A stretch of 64,000 nucleotides of DNA from Paenibacillus xylanilyticus (GTDB lineage Bacteria > Bacillota > Bacilli > Paenibacillales > Paenibacillaceae). The stretch lies in the NCBI RefSeq assembly GCF_013359935.1, contig NZ_JABMCB010000179.1, forward strand, positions 124,001-188,000, given 5' to 3'. Under the pieces are notes generated by a model. That model saw nothing but the letters and a program-made list of their open reading frames with translations, ran no database searches and was not told where the DNA came from. This document shows, piece by piece, positions 8,185 to 17,427 of this stretch (position 1 is its first letter; every line of letters begins with the position of its first letter). The position numbers were made by a program, and so were the translations under genes.

Positions 8185-9504
8185 TCATCTCCTTGCAAAT
8201 TCAAGAATCAAACGTTCCTGCACTTCACTCAGTGTTACTTTTTCATCCACTTTTTGCTTGGTAAAGTTCCATATACTTTCGATCTGATCCATTGCTTCAT
8301 CAATCGCTGCGTTCGAGCCTCTCTGATACGCACCAATGTTGATCAAATCCTCGGATTCTTTGTATACAGCCATTAATCGCTTCATATTATTAACAGCTTC
8401 GAGCTGTTCTTCAGGTGCTATGTCTTTCATGACACGACTAATGCTGGCAAGCACATCAATCGCTGGAAAATGACCTTTGTTAGCAATGGAGCGATTCAGT
8501 ACAATATGGCCATCCAGAATACCCCTGACAGCATCCGCAATCGGTTCATTCATATCGTCACCATCCACGAGCACCGTATAAAATGCTGTAATGGAGCCGG
8601 TTGGTCCTGTCCCCGCACGCTCGAGCAATTTAGGCAAACTTGCAAATACAGAAGGTGTATAACCTCTCATCGCTGGAGGCTCACCCACAGCAAGTCCGAC
8701 TTCCCTTTGAGCCATGGCATAACGAGTAACGGAATCCATCATTAACATGACATTCATGCCTCTGTCCCTGAAGTATTCCGCAATCGTGGTTGCAATGACT
8801 GCTCCCTTAATTCGAATTAACGCGGGTTGGTCTGAAGTTGCAACAATGACGACTGAACGTTCCAATCCTTCTGGTCCCAGATCACGTTCGATAAAGTCAC
8901 GCACCTCACGTCCCCGTTCACCTACGAGTGCAATGACATTCACATCAGCTGCTGTATTGCGAGCAATCATGCCCATCAAGGTACTTTTACCAACACCGGA
9001 GCCGGCAAAAATACCAACCCGCTGACCCTTACCAACAGTCAACAGACCGTCAATGGCTCTAACACCTACACCCATCGTCTCCAGTACCCGCGGCCGTTCC
9101 ATCGGATTTACAGGTTTGTTTGATGTCGAAAACATCGGCATTCTTGAAGGAAGCAAGGAACCATCCAGCGGCTGCCCAAGTCCATCAAGCACTTTGCCCA
9201 GCAGTTCTGAACCAACCTGGACTCCAAGTGGCTTCCCGGTACCTACGACATCGCATCCGGGACCAATCGACTGTAATTCACCCAAAGGCATCAGTAGTAC
9301 TTTGTTATCCCGAAAACCAACGACTTCGGCCTGAATCGGTTTTTCCGATTTCCCCGGGTAGATGTAGCATACATCACCGATGCTCGCATCTGGCCCTTCC
9401 GATTCCACCATGAGACCGATAACCTGGGTGACCTTACCATTAATCCGGACAGGATCAAATTGGCGTAAATGCTCCATATAACGCTGTGAACTAAGAACCT
9501 TCAT
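8185..9504 (-). CDS. fliI: Flagellum-specific ATP synthase/export ATPase FliI
   Basis: About 439 aa from the ATG at 9504. Walker A GIFAGSGVGKSTLM and Walker B VMLMMDSVTRYAMAQREVG are present, along with the family signature PPAMRGYTPSVFASLPKLLERAG. FliI hexamers energise substrate unloading at the flagellar export gate with FliH and FliJ. The frame can be read up to a TTG at 9531, but the MKVLSSQRYMEHLRQFDPVRI start aligns with other FliI proteins. The start overlaps the 3' end of fliH by 14 nt, which implies coupling. Confidence 0.96.
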   Translation of the reverse strand: MKVLSSQRYMEHLRQFDPVRINGKVTQVIGLMVESEGPDASIGDVCYIYPGKSEKPIQAEVVGFRDNKVLLMPLGELQSIGPGCDVVGTGKPLGVQVGSELLGKVLDGLGQPLDGSLLPSRMPMFSTSNKPVNPMERPRVLETMGVGVRAIDGLLTVGKGQRVGIFAGSGVGKSTLMGMIARNTAADVNVIALVGERGREVRDFIERDLGPEGLERSVVIVATSDQPALIRIKGAVIATTIAEYFRDRGMNVMLMMDSVTRYAMAQREVGLAVGEPPAMRGYTPSVFASLPKLLERAGTGPTGSITAFYTVLVDGDDMNEPIADAVRGILDGHIVLNRSIANKGHFPAIDVLASISRVMKDIAPEEQLEAVNNMKRLMAVYKESEDLINIGAYQRGSNAAIDEAMDQIESIWNFTKQKVDEKVTLSEVQERLILEFARR

Positions 9505-10345
9505 GTTGATTTTTTCGCCCCTCATCCTCAAGTGCTATGCGGACCAGTTCTTTTTTAATTTCGGACAATTGTGTATCGATACGGGCGTCCACGCTTCCGA
9601 AAGACGAACGAATCACGCAGCCTTTGTCTTTCACCGTTGCATCCGGCAAAATCTGGAGTTCGGCCTGTGAGTCGATCGACAAGGACAACTCTTCACGCGC
9701 AGCTTGTACAAAAGCAAATTGCTCTGGAGCAACACATAGAGCAATCATTCCTTGTTCACGTTTGCGTGCCAAATTCTGACGAATCAATTCAAGGGTATGA
9801 TCCGGTTCAACTGTGAGTTGTTTATCAATGACCTTTTCAGCAATACCACATGCCAGTTCAACAAGAAATGGCTCAGCTTCCTGAATAATTTGATCTTTTG
9901 CTACGTAAGCCTCTTGGAGTACTTCCTGAGCTTCTTTCATCATCTGTTCGATCTGCACCTGGAGATCCAGTTCAGCTTGTACTTTGCCTTCATCAAAACC
10001 CTGCTGAAAACCTTGTGAGCGCAGCGCCTCAGTCAAATGCTCATCCTGCTCACGCTGCTCCTGCCACCAGATATCGATCTGCTCACGGGCTTCTTTAAGC
10101 ATGCGCTCCGCTTCCTCGGAGGCTTCACGTACCTGCTTTTCTGCAAACTCCTTCGCATCTTCCAGCATCTCCGCAGTCAGACGTTTCGTCTCTTCGTCTA
10201 CACGTGCCTGCAACGCCGCAGCCTCTGATCCTTCTGATTCACTATCAAATTCCGCTGTTTCAGATCCACCATAGTTATGATGGTTTTCAAGGCGTTTGCG
10301 GTCATCAACGGGTACATACTGGAAAGATTTAATCAAATTAGACAA
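9491..10345 (-). CDS. fliH: Flagellar assembly protein FliH
   Basis: About 284 aa. An acidic, highly charged helical N-terminal half (EEAERMLKEAREQID and similar heptads) is followed by the FliH/YscL/V-ATPase-E-like C-terminal domain (IAEKVIDKQLTVEPDHTLELIRQNLA, VDARIDTQLSEIKKEL). FliH binds FliI and the C-ring and regulates the ATPase. The frame is open to 10384. The ATG at 10354 sits directly on the GGAGGAG sequence, so the TTG at 10345, 9 nt after GAGGAG, is the better start. It then overlaps fliG by 8 nt. Confidence 0.9.
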   Translation of the reverse strand: MSNLIKSFQYVPVDDRKRLENHHNYGGSETAEFDSESEGSEAAALQARVDEETKRLTAEMLEDAKEFAEKQVREASEEAERMLKEAREQIDIWWQEQREQDEHLTEALRSQGFQQGFDEGKVQAELDLQVQIEQMMKEAQEVLQEAYVAKDQIIQEAEPFLVELACGIAEKVIDKQLTVEPDHTLELIRQNLARKREQGMIALCVAPEQFAFVQAAREELSLSIDSQAELQILPDATVKDKGCVIRSSFGSVDARIDTQLSEIKKELVRIALEDEGRKNQHEGS

Positions 10346-11354
10346 TGATATCATCTCCTCCGCCGCGAGCAATAATGATCTCACCAGCTTCTTCCAGTCT
10401 GCGGATCGTTCCTACGATACGAGTCTGGGCTTCTTCCACATCACGCAACCGAACAGGTCCCATGAATTCCATTTCTTCCTTGAATGTTTCGGACATCCGT
10501 TTTGACATATTGCGGAATACCGCATCCCGTACTTCTTCGCTGGCCACTTTGAGTGCAAGCTGCAAGTCTGCGTTGTCGATATCGCGGATAATGCGTTGAA
10601 TCGAACGGTCGTCCACATTGACAATATCTTCGAATACAAACATGCGTTTTTTGATTTCCTCGGCGAGTTCCGGATCCTGAATCTCCAGAGAGTCCAGAAT
10701 GGTACGCTCCGTACCCCGGTCGACTCCGTTCAGAATCTGTACGATCGACTCGATACCGCCTGCATTTGTGTAATCCTGAGTAACCGTTGAAGATAACTTT
10801 TGTTCCAATACACGCTCCACCTGAGAGATAACTTCAGGGGATGTACTGTCCATGACAGCGACTCTTCGAGCTACATCGGCCTGCTTTTCCTGAGGCAACG
10901 ATGATAGAATTGCTGCTGCCTGCTCAAATTGCAGATAGGATAGCACCAAAGCGATCGTCTGCGGACTTTCATTCTGGATAAAGTTTAAAATTTGGTTTGG
11001 ATCAGCTTTGCGTGCAAAGTCGAATGGTCTAACCTGCAGCGTAGCTGTCAAACGATTAATAACTTCAAGCGCTTTTTGCGATCCGAGCGCCTTCTCCAGA
11101 ATTTCTCTCGCGTAAGTAATACCACCTTGAGAAATGTATTCCTGAGCAAGACAGATCTGGTGAAACTCAGCCATAATCATATCTTTTTCTGAAGCATCGA
11201 CTTTGCGAACATTGGCAATTTCCAATGTTAATTGTTCAATCTCCTCATCACGCAGATGTTTGAAGATTTGCGCTGACACTTCCGGACCTAATGTAATCAA
11301 CAAAATTGCTGCTTTTTGTCTTCCAGTCAAACCCTGACTGCTTGCCTTTGCCAA
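10338..11354 (-). CDS. fliG: Flagellar motor switch protein FliG
   Basis: 338 aa from a TTG start at 11354, with AGAGGTG 6 nt upstream. This gives M-A-K-A-S-S-Q-G-L-T-G-R-Q-K, matching B. subtilis FliG. The N-terminal FliF-binding domain contains KAAILLITLG; the middle domain has the EHPQ-like segment NESPQTIALVLSYL; the C-terminal torque domain carries the charged helix (RSIQRIIRDIDNADLQLALK) that meets the stator. It forms the upper C-ring. Its start falls just after the fliF stop, and its 3' end overlaps fliH. Confidence 0.96.
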   Translation of the reverse strand: MAKASSQGLTGRQKAAILLITLGPEVSAQIFKHLRDEEIEQLTLEIANVRKVDASEKDMIMAEFHQICLAQEYISQGGITYAREILEKALGSQKALEVINRLTATLQVRPFDFARKADPNQILNFIQNESPQTIALVLSYLQFEQAAAILSSLPQEKQADVARRVAVMDSTSPEVISQVERVLEQKLSSTVTQDYTNAGGIESIVQILNGVDRGTERTILDSLEIQDPELAEEIKKRMFVFEDIVNVDDRSIQRIIRDIDNADLQLALKVASEEVRDAVFRNMSKRMSETFKEEMEFMGPVRLRDVEEAQTRIVGTIRRLEEAGEIIIARGGGDDIIV

Positions 11355-11365
11355 TGCGTTCACCT

Positions 11366-12949
11366 CTATTCGTCAGCCAGCCACGTACGCAGCAGATTGA
11401 CGAATTCGTCCGGCTTTTTCTTCGCCAAACTCTCCAATTGTTTGCGCACTTGACTTTCGTTCGTTACACTGTCCAACGTAATGGACGGGAACTCTGTTGC
11501 TACTGGGAGAGGAATCTCTTCTTCTTCCTCTTCGTTTTGTTTGCGTCGACGACGTACGAGCAAGATAACGACTGCTGCGATTAACGCTGCCACCAGCGCT
11601 CCTATACCCCACATCATGCCTGTCGAAAGCTGGAATCCTGTCTCTGCAGCTGCTGCAGTTTGGAAGCCTTGGGAGATAACCGAGACTTTCTTGGTCAGAT
11701 CTGCGTCTGTTATTGCATCACCTGAATCTGCAAGTGAAGCTCGAACGATATTCACCAAAATGTTTTCAATGGCATCCTGAACAGGTTGTTGTAATTCTGT
11801 TTGTCCTTCAGGTGGTTCAACCGCCACGTTAATGGTTAAATCTTTTACAGTGTAAGGACTGGAAATGATATCTTTGGCAATTCGATTCACTTCATAGTTG
11901 ACAGTGCTTGATGATTCCTCAGAGGTAGAATTCCCCGTTGCATCCGTTGAAGGATACCCCGGAACTTCTTCTTGCCCAGTTCCTGCGACACCGCCTGTTG
12001 GCGTGCTAGCACCTGTATAACTCTTTTGAATCTCCTGCACACTGATCTCGATGCCCTTCATGTTTTCTTCATCGACAGGTGTAACCAGATTTTCTTTGCT
12101 TGTCACTTTATCGAAGTTAAGCTTGGAAGCTACCAGTACATTTACTTTGTCTTCGCCTACGATTTGTGAAAGAAATTGTTTTACATTATTACGAACGTCA
12201 TTTTCGAACTTCTTCTGCAAAGCCATGTTTTCTTGGACTTCAGAAGATAATCCGCCGCTGCCACCACGAGCCGTTGGAATTAACTCGGCTTCATCCGTGT
12301 TAGTGATCGTAATATTTTCGATCGGCAGGTTGGGAATAGCCGTCTTTACCAAATTAAAGTATCCGTCAACTGCTGCCTGATTCGGGTGATATCCCGGTTT
12401 AAACTGCAATGCTACGGAAGCTGATGCTTTGTCCTGCTCTTCAAGGCCGGCAAAGATGTTATCCTTGGGCATGTTGACCAAAACTTTGGCGTCTTGTATG
12501 CCTTGCATGCGCTGAAGTAATTGTTCCACTTCTCCGTTTATCGCATTGTTATACTTTACATCGAATTCTTTGTCCGTCATCCCGATTGGTGATGAGGATT
12601 CCTCGAATGATTTGTAACCCAATGAACCATTTTGAATAATCCCCTGTGATCCGATGTTCACTTTTGCAAGTGCAACATCCGTGCTCGGTACCGATATGGT
12701 TTTCCCGTCTGCACTTAACTTGTAGGGGATACTTGATGAATCCAGGTAATTAATAACTCCTGCGGAGTCACTGGCATTCAAATCGGTAAATGCAACTTCA
12801 TATTCTGTTTTGGACAATTGCATCGTTAATACAACAGCCGCCAGAATTAAGAATAAAAAGGTGGAAACCAGTAATACTTTCTGTTTTTTGCTGAAGCTAT
12901 TCCAATACTGGGTTGCTTTATCCCTGTACTGGGCAATTCTCTCATTCAC
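11366..12949 (-). CDS. fliF: Flagellar MS-ring protein FliF
   Basis: 527 aa from a GTG at 12949 with GGGG 7 nt upstream; MNERIAQYRDKATQYW aligns with the B. subtilis start, whereas the frame runs on to a GTG at 13018 without a good ribosome binding site. Transmembrane helices lie near residues 22-44 and 442-464. Between them are the ring-building motifs and a Ser/Gly/Thr-rich linker. The acidic C-terminal tail (VRKQLESLAKKKPDEFVNLLRTWLADE) binds FliG. It is the first assembled basal-body structure and houses the export gate. Confidence 0.96.
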   Translation of the reverse strand: MNERIAQYRDKATQYWNSFSKKQKVLLVSTFLFLILAAVVLTMQLSKTEYEVAFTDLNASDSAGVINYLDSSSIPYKLSADGKTISVPSTDVALAKVNIGSQGIIQNGSLGYKSFEESSSPIGMTDKEFDVKYNNAINGEVEQLLQRMQGIQDAKVLVNMPKDNIFAGLEEQDKASASVALQFKPGYHPNQAAVDGYFNLVKTAIPNLPIENITITNTDEAELIPTARGGSGGLSSEVQENMALQKKFENDVRNNVKQFLSQIVGEDKVNVLVASKLNFDKVTSKENLVTPVDEENMKGIEISVQEIQKSYTGASTPTGGVAGTGQEEVPGYPSTDATGNSTSEESSSTVNYEVNRIAKDIISSPYTVKDLTINVAVEPPEGQTELQQPVQDAIENILVNIVRASLADSGDAITDADLTKKVSVISQGFQTAAAAETGFQLSTGMMWGIGALVAALIAAVVILLVRRRRKQNEEEEEEIPLPVATEFPSITLDSVTNESQVRKQLESLAKKKPDEFVNLLRTWLADE

Positions 12950-13097
12950 TCTGTCACCCCATCCGAAACTTTGCTTAGTCTGTCCTGAGTAATTTACAGT
13001 ACTTCTATTAGTAAGCACCTAATTAAGATTCAGGAGCAGCATCGCAGCTGCTTGTTGTAATGATCAGCGCTGTTATCGAAGCGCAAGCATGCTCTTT

Positions 13098-13409
13098 TTA
13101 CATTTGCGTACGCATAATCTCCTGATACGCTTCGACTACTTTGTTTCGGACTTGAGTCGTGAGTTGCAGACTCAACAGGGCCTGTTCTGAAGAAATCATT
13201 ACTTGATCCACGTTCACATTCCCCAATAAAAATTGATTAGACATTTCATGCGCTTGGGACTCCTGTGCAGCCACAGACCCTAATGCCTCTTGTAAGTATG
13301 TACCGAAGCTTTGGATGGTTTCGGCTGGTGTCGATGGTTTGCTAACCGAAGCATTTTGCATCTGTAATGGTTGAACCACCTGTGTGTTAAACATGTTGTT
13401 CTGAATCAT
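13098..13409 (-). CDS. fliE: Flagellar hook-basal body complex protein FliE
   Basis: 103 aa. The C-terminal helical core (SEQALLSLQLTTQVRNKVVEAYQEIMRTQM) is the classic FliE signature. FliE is the first exported protein and joins the MS-ring to the rod. The ATG at 13409 has GGAGGG 6 nt upstream and is preferred to the longer frame beginning at 13454. It lies between flgC and fliF, as in all fla/che operons of this type. Confidence 0.95.
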   Translation of the reverse strand: MIQNNMFNTQVVQPLQMQNASVSKPSTPAETIQSFGTYLQEALGSVAAQESQAHEMSNQFLLGNVNVDQVMISSEQALLSLQLTTQVRNKVVEAYQEIMRTQM

Positions 13410-13469
13410 TAATGTCCCTCCCCTTATCCTCTTATTAAATGAAAAAACGCTCATTGCCCTTGTTGCAAT

Positions 13470-13919
13470 CTATCTTCCTATCTCCAAAGCTTTTGTTATC
13501 ATCGCTTTAGTTGAGTTCAATGCTGTTACGTTTGCCTCATAAGAACGAGATGCCGAGATCATGTCAACCATCTCTTTTGCAATATCCACATTCGGCATGT
13601 ACACATAACCTTCAGCGTTGGCATCCGGATGGGAAGGATCATATACAGGTTTCAGAGGAGACTGATCTTCACGAATCTCTGATACTCTAACTCCTTCACC
13701 AGAAGCCTTATTGCCCATCTGATTCTGTAGGATGCTGCTAAACGAAGTTTTGTTTGGTTCAAGCACAACCATTTTCCTTTTGTAAGGAACTGCTTCACCA
13801 TTGGCTACACTGGCGCGAGTCGTCTCTGCATTAGCGATGTTTGAGGATATTACGTCCATCCTCAAGCGTTGGGCTGTCAAGGCTGAGGAACTAATGCTAA
13901 AACTGTTGCTGATATTCAC
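13470..13919 (-). CDS. flgC: Flagellar proximal rod protein FlgC
   Basis: 149 aa. It has the N-terminal rod motif MDVISSNIANAETTRA, the SPLKPVYDPSHPDANAEGYVYMPNV segment typical of FlgC, and the C-terminal MISASRSYEANVTALNSTKAMITKALEIGR helix. It forms part of the proximal rod after export. The start is a GTG at 13919 with AAGGGAG about 9 nt upstream inside the end of flgB; it begins only 5 nt after flgB ends. Confidence 0.96.
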   Translation of the reverse strand: MNISNSFSISSSALTAQRLRMDVISSNIANAETTRASVANGEAVPYKRKMVVLEPNKTSFSSILQNQMGNKASGEGVRVSEIREDQSPLKPVYDPSHPDANAEGYVYMPNVDIAKEMVDMISASRSYEANVTALNSTKAMITKALEIGR

Positions 13920-13924
13920 CTACT

Positions 13925-14332
13925 CTATCTCCCTTCCACTCCAACACGCATCATTTTAATCTGTTCATTCACTTGTTGAATATAAGCGTTGTAACGCAAC
14001 TGGTTCTCGGCCAGAAGACTCATTTCTTTGTCGATATCGACATTATTCTGGTTGTTATTCATGGATGTCGACTGATCCATTGTAACTACGGGTGTAGGAA
14101 CGGAAGAGGAAGGTCCTATGACAAAATGCCTTGAGTCCGTCACTTTTCCTTTAAGAACTGGCATATCTCCGTTCGTTTGTTGCTGTAAAATTTCTTCGAA
14201 AGAAACGTCAGAACGCTTGTAATACGGGGTGTCAGCATTCGCAATGTTGTCTGCAATCGTTTGTTGTCTGGTGTTGGACGCATCGAGTGCACCTTGCAAT
14301 CTTTTAAAGCTAATATCATTCAAAAGATTCAT
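13925..14332 (-). CDS. flgB: Flagellar proximal rod protein FlgB
   Basis: 135 aa. It begins MNLLNDISFKRLQGALDASN, followed by RQQTIADNIANADTPYYKRSDVSFEEIL, the FlgB signature. The C-terminal helix includes LLAENQLRYNAYIQQVNEQIKMM. It is the first structural gene of the fla/che operon. The ATG at 14332 is preceded by AAGGAGAGGAGGG, so the longer reading to 14422 is unlikely. Expression depends on the leader region upstream. Confidence 0.96.
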   Translation of the reverse strand: MNLLNDISFKRLQGALDASNTRQQTIADNIANADTPYYKRSDVSFEEILQQQTNGDMPVLKGKVTDSRHFVIGPSSSVPTPVVTMDQSTSMNNNQNNVDIDKEMSLLAENQLRYNAYIQQVNEQIKMMRVGVEGR

Positions 14333-14511
14333 GTTTTCCCTCCTCTCCTTAGAAATTATGGAAAAAGATTGAATCCTTCCCCCGTAAAATCGCTTATGTT
14401 TTTCGACAAAAACATTCGCCATTTCGCATTTTTCTAGGACTTAAGTAGAATTAACTCTGATGTTGTCGTATAACATAAGTTTCTTCGAGATTGGCATTTA
14501 TTACAATAAGA

Positions 14512-14547
14512 AAAAAGCCCTATCTTTTCTGAAAGACAGGGCTTTTT
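14512..14547 (-). terminator. Bidirectional hairpin terminator upstream of flgB
   Basis: An inverted repeat with arms AAAAAGCCCT and AGGGCTTTTT, extended inwards by TCTTTTC/GAAAGA with one mismatch, and U-rich on both sides. It would end read-through from hslU or intergenic transcription on the minus strand before the flagellar operon. It could also stop plus-strand transcription. Confidence 0.75.
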
Positions 14548-15126
14548 GTGTATTTTCTGTAAATTATGAATTTTTTCGCAAATGTTGAGGCCCAAAACAA
14601 AATCAAGTTCACATCTACAAAACACACGCTTAAACATTTTTAAAATTTAATAAGGATTCTTCCATCTTCTCCATATGGCTATATCACCTGTCGTACATAC
14701 ATTTGGGAAAATTTCTCTGAATTGTGTTAGCATTTTTTGCCGTTATAATAAGCTTTTTATTCACTTGAATTCTATAATGATTCATTCTATGTACTAAATA
14801 ATTGACAACTTGAACAATGTGTTCCACTTGTTTACCTTGTTATTACACAACACTTTTTTAACAATTAAAGATTCCTGTAAACCTGGAAGTCAACGAAAAT
14901 ATTTCACTACATCTGAATATCGTCGTTCTCGACTTTTTGCGTATTTGCGCAAATTTTCTCGTCATTGTAATTAAACCGATGACCAGACTTGGATAAAACA
15001 AACAACCTTTAATTGGAAATAGATCCATTCAAACACATGGACAGTTTTGTATTTATTCATTTTCCACCACTAACAACTGCGGCACAAGTCCTACTTTTTC
15101 CCGGCTTCAATTGCAACTCCACTCTA

Positions 15127-15154
15127 TTATCGGCATATTTGTAGAAATCCATTA
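15127..15154 (-). promoter_or_regulatory. SigD-like promoter match upstream of the fla/che operon
   Basis: On the minus strand, TAAT is followed after 16 nt by GCCGATAA, close to the B. subtilis SigD consensus (TAAA, 14-16 nt, GCCGATAT). It reads towards flgB but lies roughly 800 nt upstream, with a terminator-like hairpin in between, so a role in flagellar transcription is uncertain. Confidence 0.3.
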
Positions 15155-15325
15155 GACTAGAATAAAAATAGGCGATATCCACCTGGTGTAAAGATAAGAC
15201 ACCCACCAACAGATCAGGAAATCCATCCTTGAATCCGAATAGTCGTCTCATTCTTACGAACACAGTGAATACCACCATTACACTAATCTTTTGTTTAAAT
15301 TATGCTTATTTCAGAGATAAATCTG

Positions 15326-16726
15326 TTACAGAATATACTGACTCAGATCACGATCCAGTGCAATATCATTCAATTTCTCACGCACATACTCCGGAGTGAT
15401 GACCATTCGCTCCAGAGTAAGTTCAGGAGCCTCATAGGACAAATCCTCAAGAAGTTTCTCCAGAATCGTATGCAGTCGACGTGCACCTATGTTCTCCGTA
15501 TTTTGGTTCACCGACTCGGCCAGCTTGGCAATCTCACGGATTGCCTCATCCGAAAACTCAATTTCGATATTTTCAGTACGCAGCAAATCGACATACTGTT
15601 TGGTTAATGCATTTTGAGGTTCAGTCAGGATAGACACAAATTCTTCCAAGGATAGACTGTTCAACTCCACACGAATTGGGAATCGTCCCTGAAGCTCCGG
15701 AATAAGGTCCGAGGGTTTAGCTACATGAAATGCGCCAGCCGCCATAAACAGAATATAATCCGTTTTGACCGGTCCGTACTTGGTCATGACCGTGGAACCT
15801 TCCACGATAGGCAAAATGTCCCGCTGTACCCCTTCACGGGATACATCTGGACCGCTTCCACGTCCCTGGCTGGCTACCTTATCAATCTCATCAATGAATA
15901 TAATACCCGTTTGTTCTGCTCGGCGAATGGACTCTTGTGTGACATCATCCATATCGATCAGTTTCCCTGCTTCTTCCTGAGTCAGAACTTTACGAGCTTC
16001 CTTAATGGGCAGCTTGCGTTTTTTCGTACGACGTGGCAAAAGGCTGCCAAACATCTCCTGCATATTCATGCCCATCTGGTCATTCCCCTGACCTGCAAAC
16101 ATATCCATCATATTCGGCGCAGTGTCTTCAACATCGATTTCAATGATGTCTTCCTCCAGCTTGCCGGATAACAGATCAAATTTGATCTTGCGACGTCGCT
16201 CAGCGACATTGGTGTCCGGCTCGGGCTCTTCCTGTTCAGGTGAATTGTTTCCGTTATTGCCAAATATCATTTCAAACGGATTACGTTGATTTTTGGACTT
16301 GGATTGGGAAGGAGCCAGAATATGTACGATCCGCTCATTGGCAGCTTCTTCGGCCTTATCTTTCACCTTTTCAGTCCGTTCCTGTTTGACCATCCGCATG
16401 GACGTTTCGATCAGGTCACGAATCATGGATTCAACATCCCGACCAACATAACCCACTTCCGTGAATTTCGTCGCTTCCACCTTTACAAACGGGGCTCCCA
16501 CCAGTTTAGCCAACCGGCGGGCAATTTCGGTTTTACCTACACCTGTGGGTCCAATCATCAGTATATTCTTAGGTACAATATCATCCTGGGTATGCTCTGG
16601 CAAAAGGCTTCGGCGATATCGATTACGAAGGGCAACAGCCACCGATTTTTTGGCCTGTTTCTGACCTACAATATATTTATCAAGCTCTGCAACGATTTGT
16701 CTGGGTGTTAATGCCTGTGTTAGCAT
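15326..16726 (-). CDS. hslU: HslU (ClpY) ATPase subunit of the HslUV protease
   Basis: 466 aa AAA+ unfoldase. Walker A is GPTGVGKTE, with the pore-loop motif GYVGRD, Walker [10 protein letters not shown], and an I-domain (about 110-240) containing Met- and Gln-rich sequence. The C-terminal tail DLSQYIL is the type that docks into and activates HslV. The ATG at 16726 has GGAGGG upstream. It is separated from hslV by a hairpin-containing gap of 130 nt rather than the usual tight spacing. Confidence 0.97.
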   Translation of the reverse strand: MLTQALTPRQIVAELDKYIVGQKQAKKSVAVALRNRYRRSLLPEHTQDDIVPKNILMIGPTGVGKTEIARRLAKLVGAPFVKVEATKFTEVGYVGRDVESMIRDLIETSMRMVKQERTEKVKDKAEEAANERIVHILAPSQSKSKNQRNPFEMIFGNNGNNSPEQEEPEPDTNVAERRRKIKFDLLSGKLEEDIIEIDVEDTAPNMMDMFAGQGNDQMGMNMQEMFGSLLPRRTKKRKLPIKEARKVLTQEEAGKLIDMDDVTQESIRRAEQTGIIFIDEIDKVASQGRGSGPDVSREGVQRDILPIVEGSTVMTKYGPVKTDYILFMAAGAFHVAKPSDLIPELQGRFPIRVELNSLSLEEFVSILTEPQNALTKQYVDLLRTENIEIEFSDEAIREIAKLAESVNQNTENIGARRLHTILEKLLEDLSYEAPELTLERMVITPEYVREKLNDIALDRDLSQYIL

Positions 16727-16789
16727 TTTCGCTTCCCTCCTACCAGTCTACTTAAATTCCTGCTTGAAAATATGTTATCAAAATTAGGG

Positions 16790-16854
16790 ATAACCCCGCA
16801 AATTGATAGGAATAGCCCTGAAGGCCATAGTCCATGTTACATTTTGCGGGGTTA
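16790..16854 (-). repeat. Long inverted repeat between hslV and hslU
   Basis: Perfect 13-nt arms, ATAACCCCGCAAA (16790-16802) and its complement (16842-16854), enclose a 39-nt loop that contains a smaller GCC/GGC hairpin. It begins 2 nt after the hslV stop. There is no strong U-tract on the minus strand, so partial attenuation or mRNA stabilisation between the two subunit genes is more likely than complete termination. Confidence 0.6.
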
Positions 16855-16856
16855 TT

Positions 16857-17399
16857 TTACAGCTCTTCTACAATAATATTATTGTTGGTATACACACATA
16901 ACTCAGCTGCGATCTGCAGTGACTCACGGGCAATGTCTTTTGCCTCCAGGTCCGTCGCATGACGTTTTAAAGCACGCGCAGCGGACAGGGCGAAGTTGCC
17001 TCCTGAACCAATCGCGATCACGTCGTCATCTGGCTCAATAATTTCGCCTCCACCAGAGATCAGCAGCATTCCTGTCTTATCCATCACGATAAGCAACGCT
17101 TCGAGTTTGCGCAAAATCCGATCTTGGCGCCAGTCCTTGGCAAGTTCTACCGCAGCACGCTGCAAATTACCGTGATGCTCCTCCAGCTTGCCCTCAAACT
17201 TCTCGAACAGGGTAATAGCATCCGCTACGGAACCAGCAAAACCGGCCACTACCTGTCCGCGATACAAACGTCTTACCTTCTTGGCCGTATTTTTCATGAC
17301 AACACTTTGCCCCATGGTCACTTGACCATCTCCGGCAATCGCTGCCTTGCCATTATGACGAACTGCGCAGATCGTTGTAGCGTGAAATGACATATCCAC
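16857..17399 (-). CDS. hslV: HslV (ClpQ) protease subunit, serine-type N-terminus
   Basis: 180 aa from a GTG at 17399; an ATG at 17393 gives 178 aa beginning [11 protein letters not shown]. Most HslV proteins begin with a catalytic Thr right after Met. B. subtilis ClpQ instead has an N-terminal extension with Ser as the nucleophile, and the MSFHATTI form here matches that. Core motifs [18 protein letters not shown] and [16 protein letters not shown] are intact. The GTG has the better ribosome binding site spacing (8 nt from GGAGG) while the ATG gives the expected Ser terminus, so the true start needs protein evidence. It forms the HslUV chamber with hslU. Confidence 0.95.
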   Translation of the reverse strand: MDMSFHATTICAVRHNGKAAIAGDGQVTMGQSVVMKNTAKKVRRLYRGQVVAGFAGSVADAITLFEKFEGKLEEHHGNLQRAAVELAKDWRQDRILRKLEALLIVMDKTGMLLISGGGEIIEPDDDVIAIGSGGNFALSAARALKRHATDLEAKDIARESLQIAAELCVYTNNNIIVEEL

Positions 17400-17427
17400 G
17401 ATTTCAGCCTCCTCCCACGAATATAAT

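Larger units (their letters stand above)
14333..15325 (-). other. Gene-poor leader between hslU and flgB
   Basis: Almost 1 kb with no convincing gene. It is AT-rich and holds a bidirectional terminator-like hairpin at 14512-14547 and a SigD-like promoter match at 15127-15154. A 73-codon frame at 15057-15278 lacks a ribosome binding site and family features. B. subtilis carries codY at this location between hslU and flgB; no CodY-like sequence can be read here. The fla/che operon promoter probably lies in the stretch, but I could not identify a good SigA -35/-10 pair. Confidence 0.7.

Noticed and set aside
14434..14637. 67-codon minus-strand frame ahead of flgB
   Set aside because: It runs through the hairpin terminator at 14512-14547 and has no ribosome binding site.
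15057..15278. 73-codon minus-strand frame in the hslU-flgB gap
   Set aside because: No ribosome binding site before its ATG and no recognisable motif. The SigD-like match lies inside it. Kept only as part of the gene-poor region.
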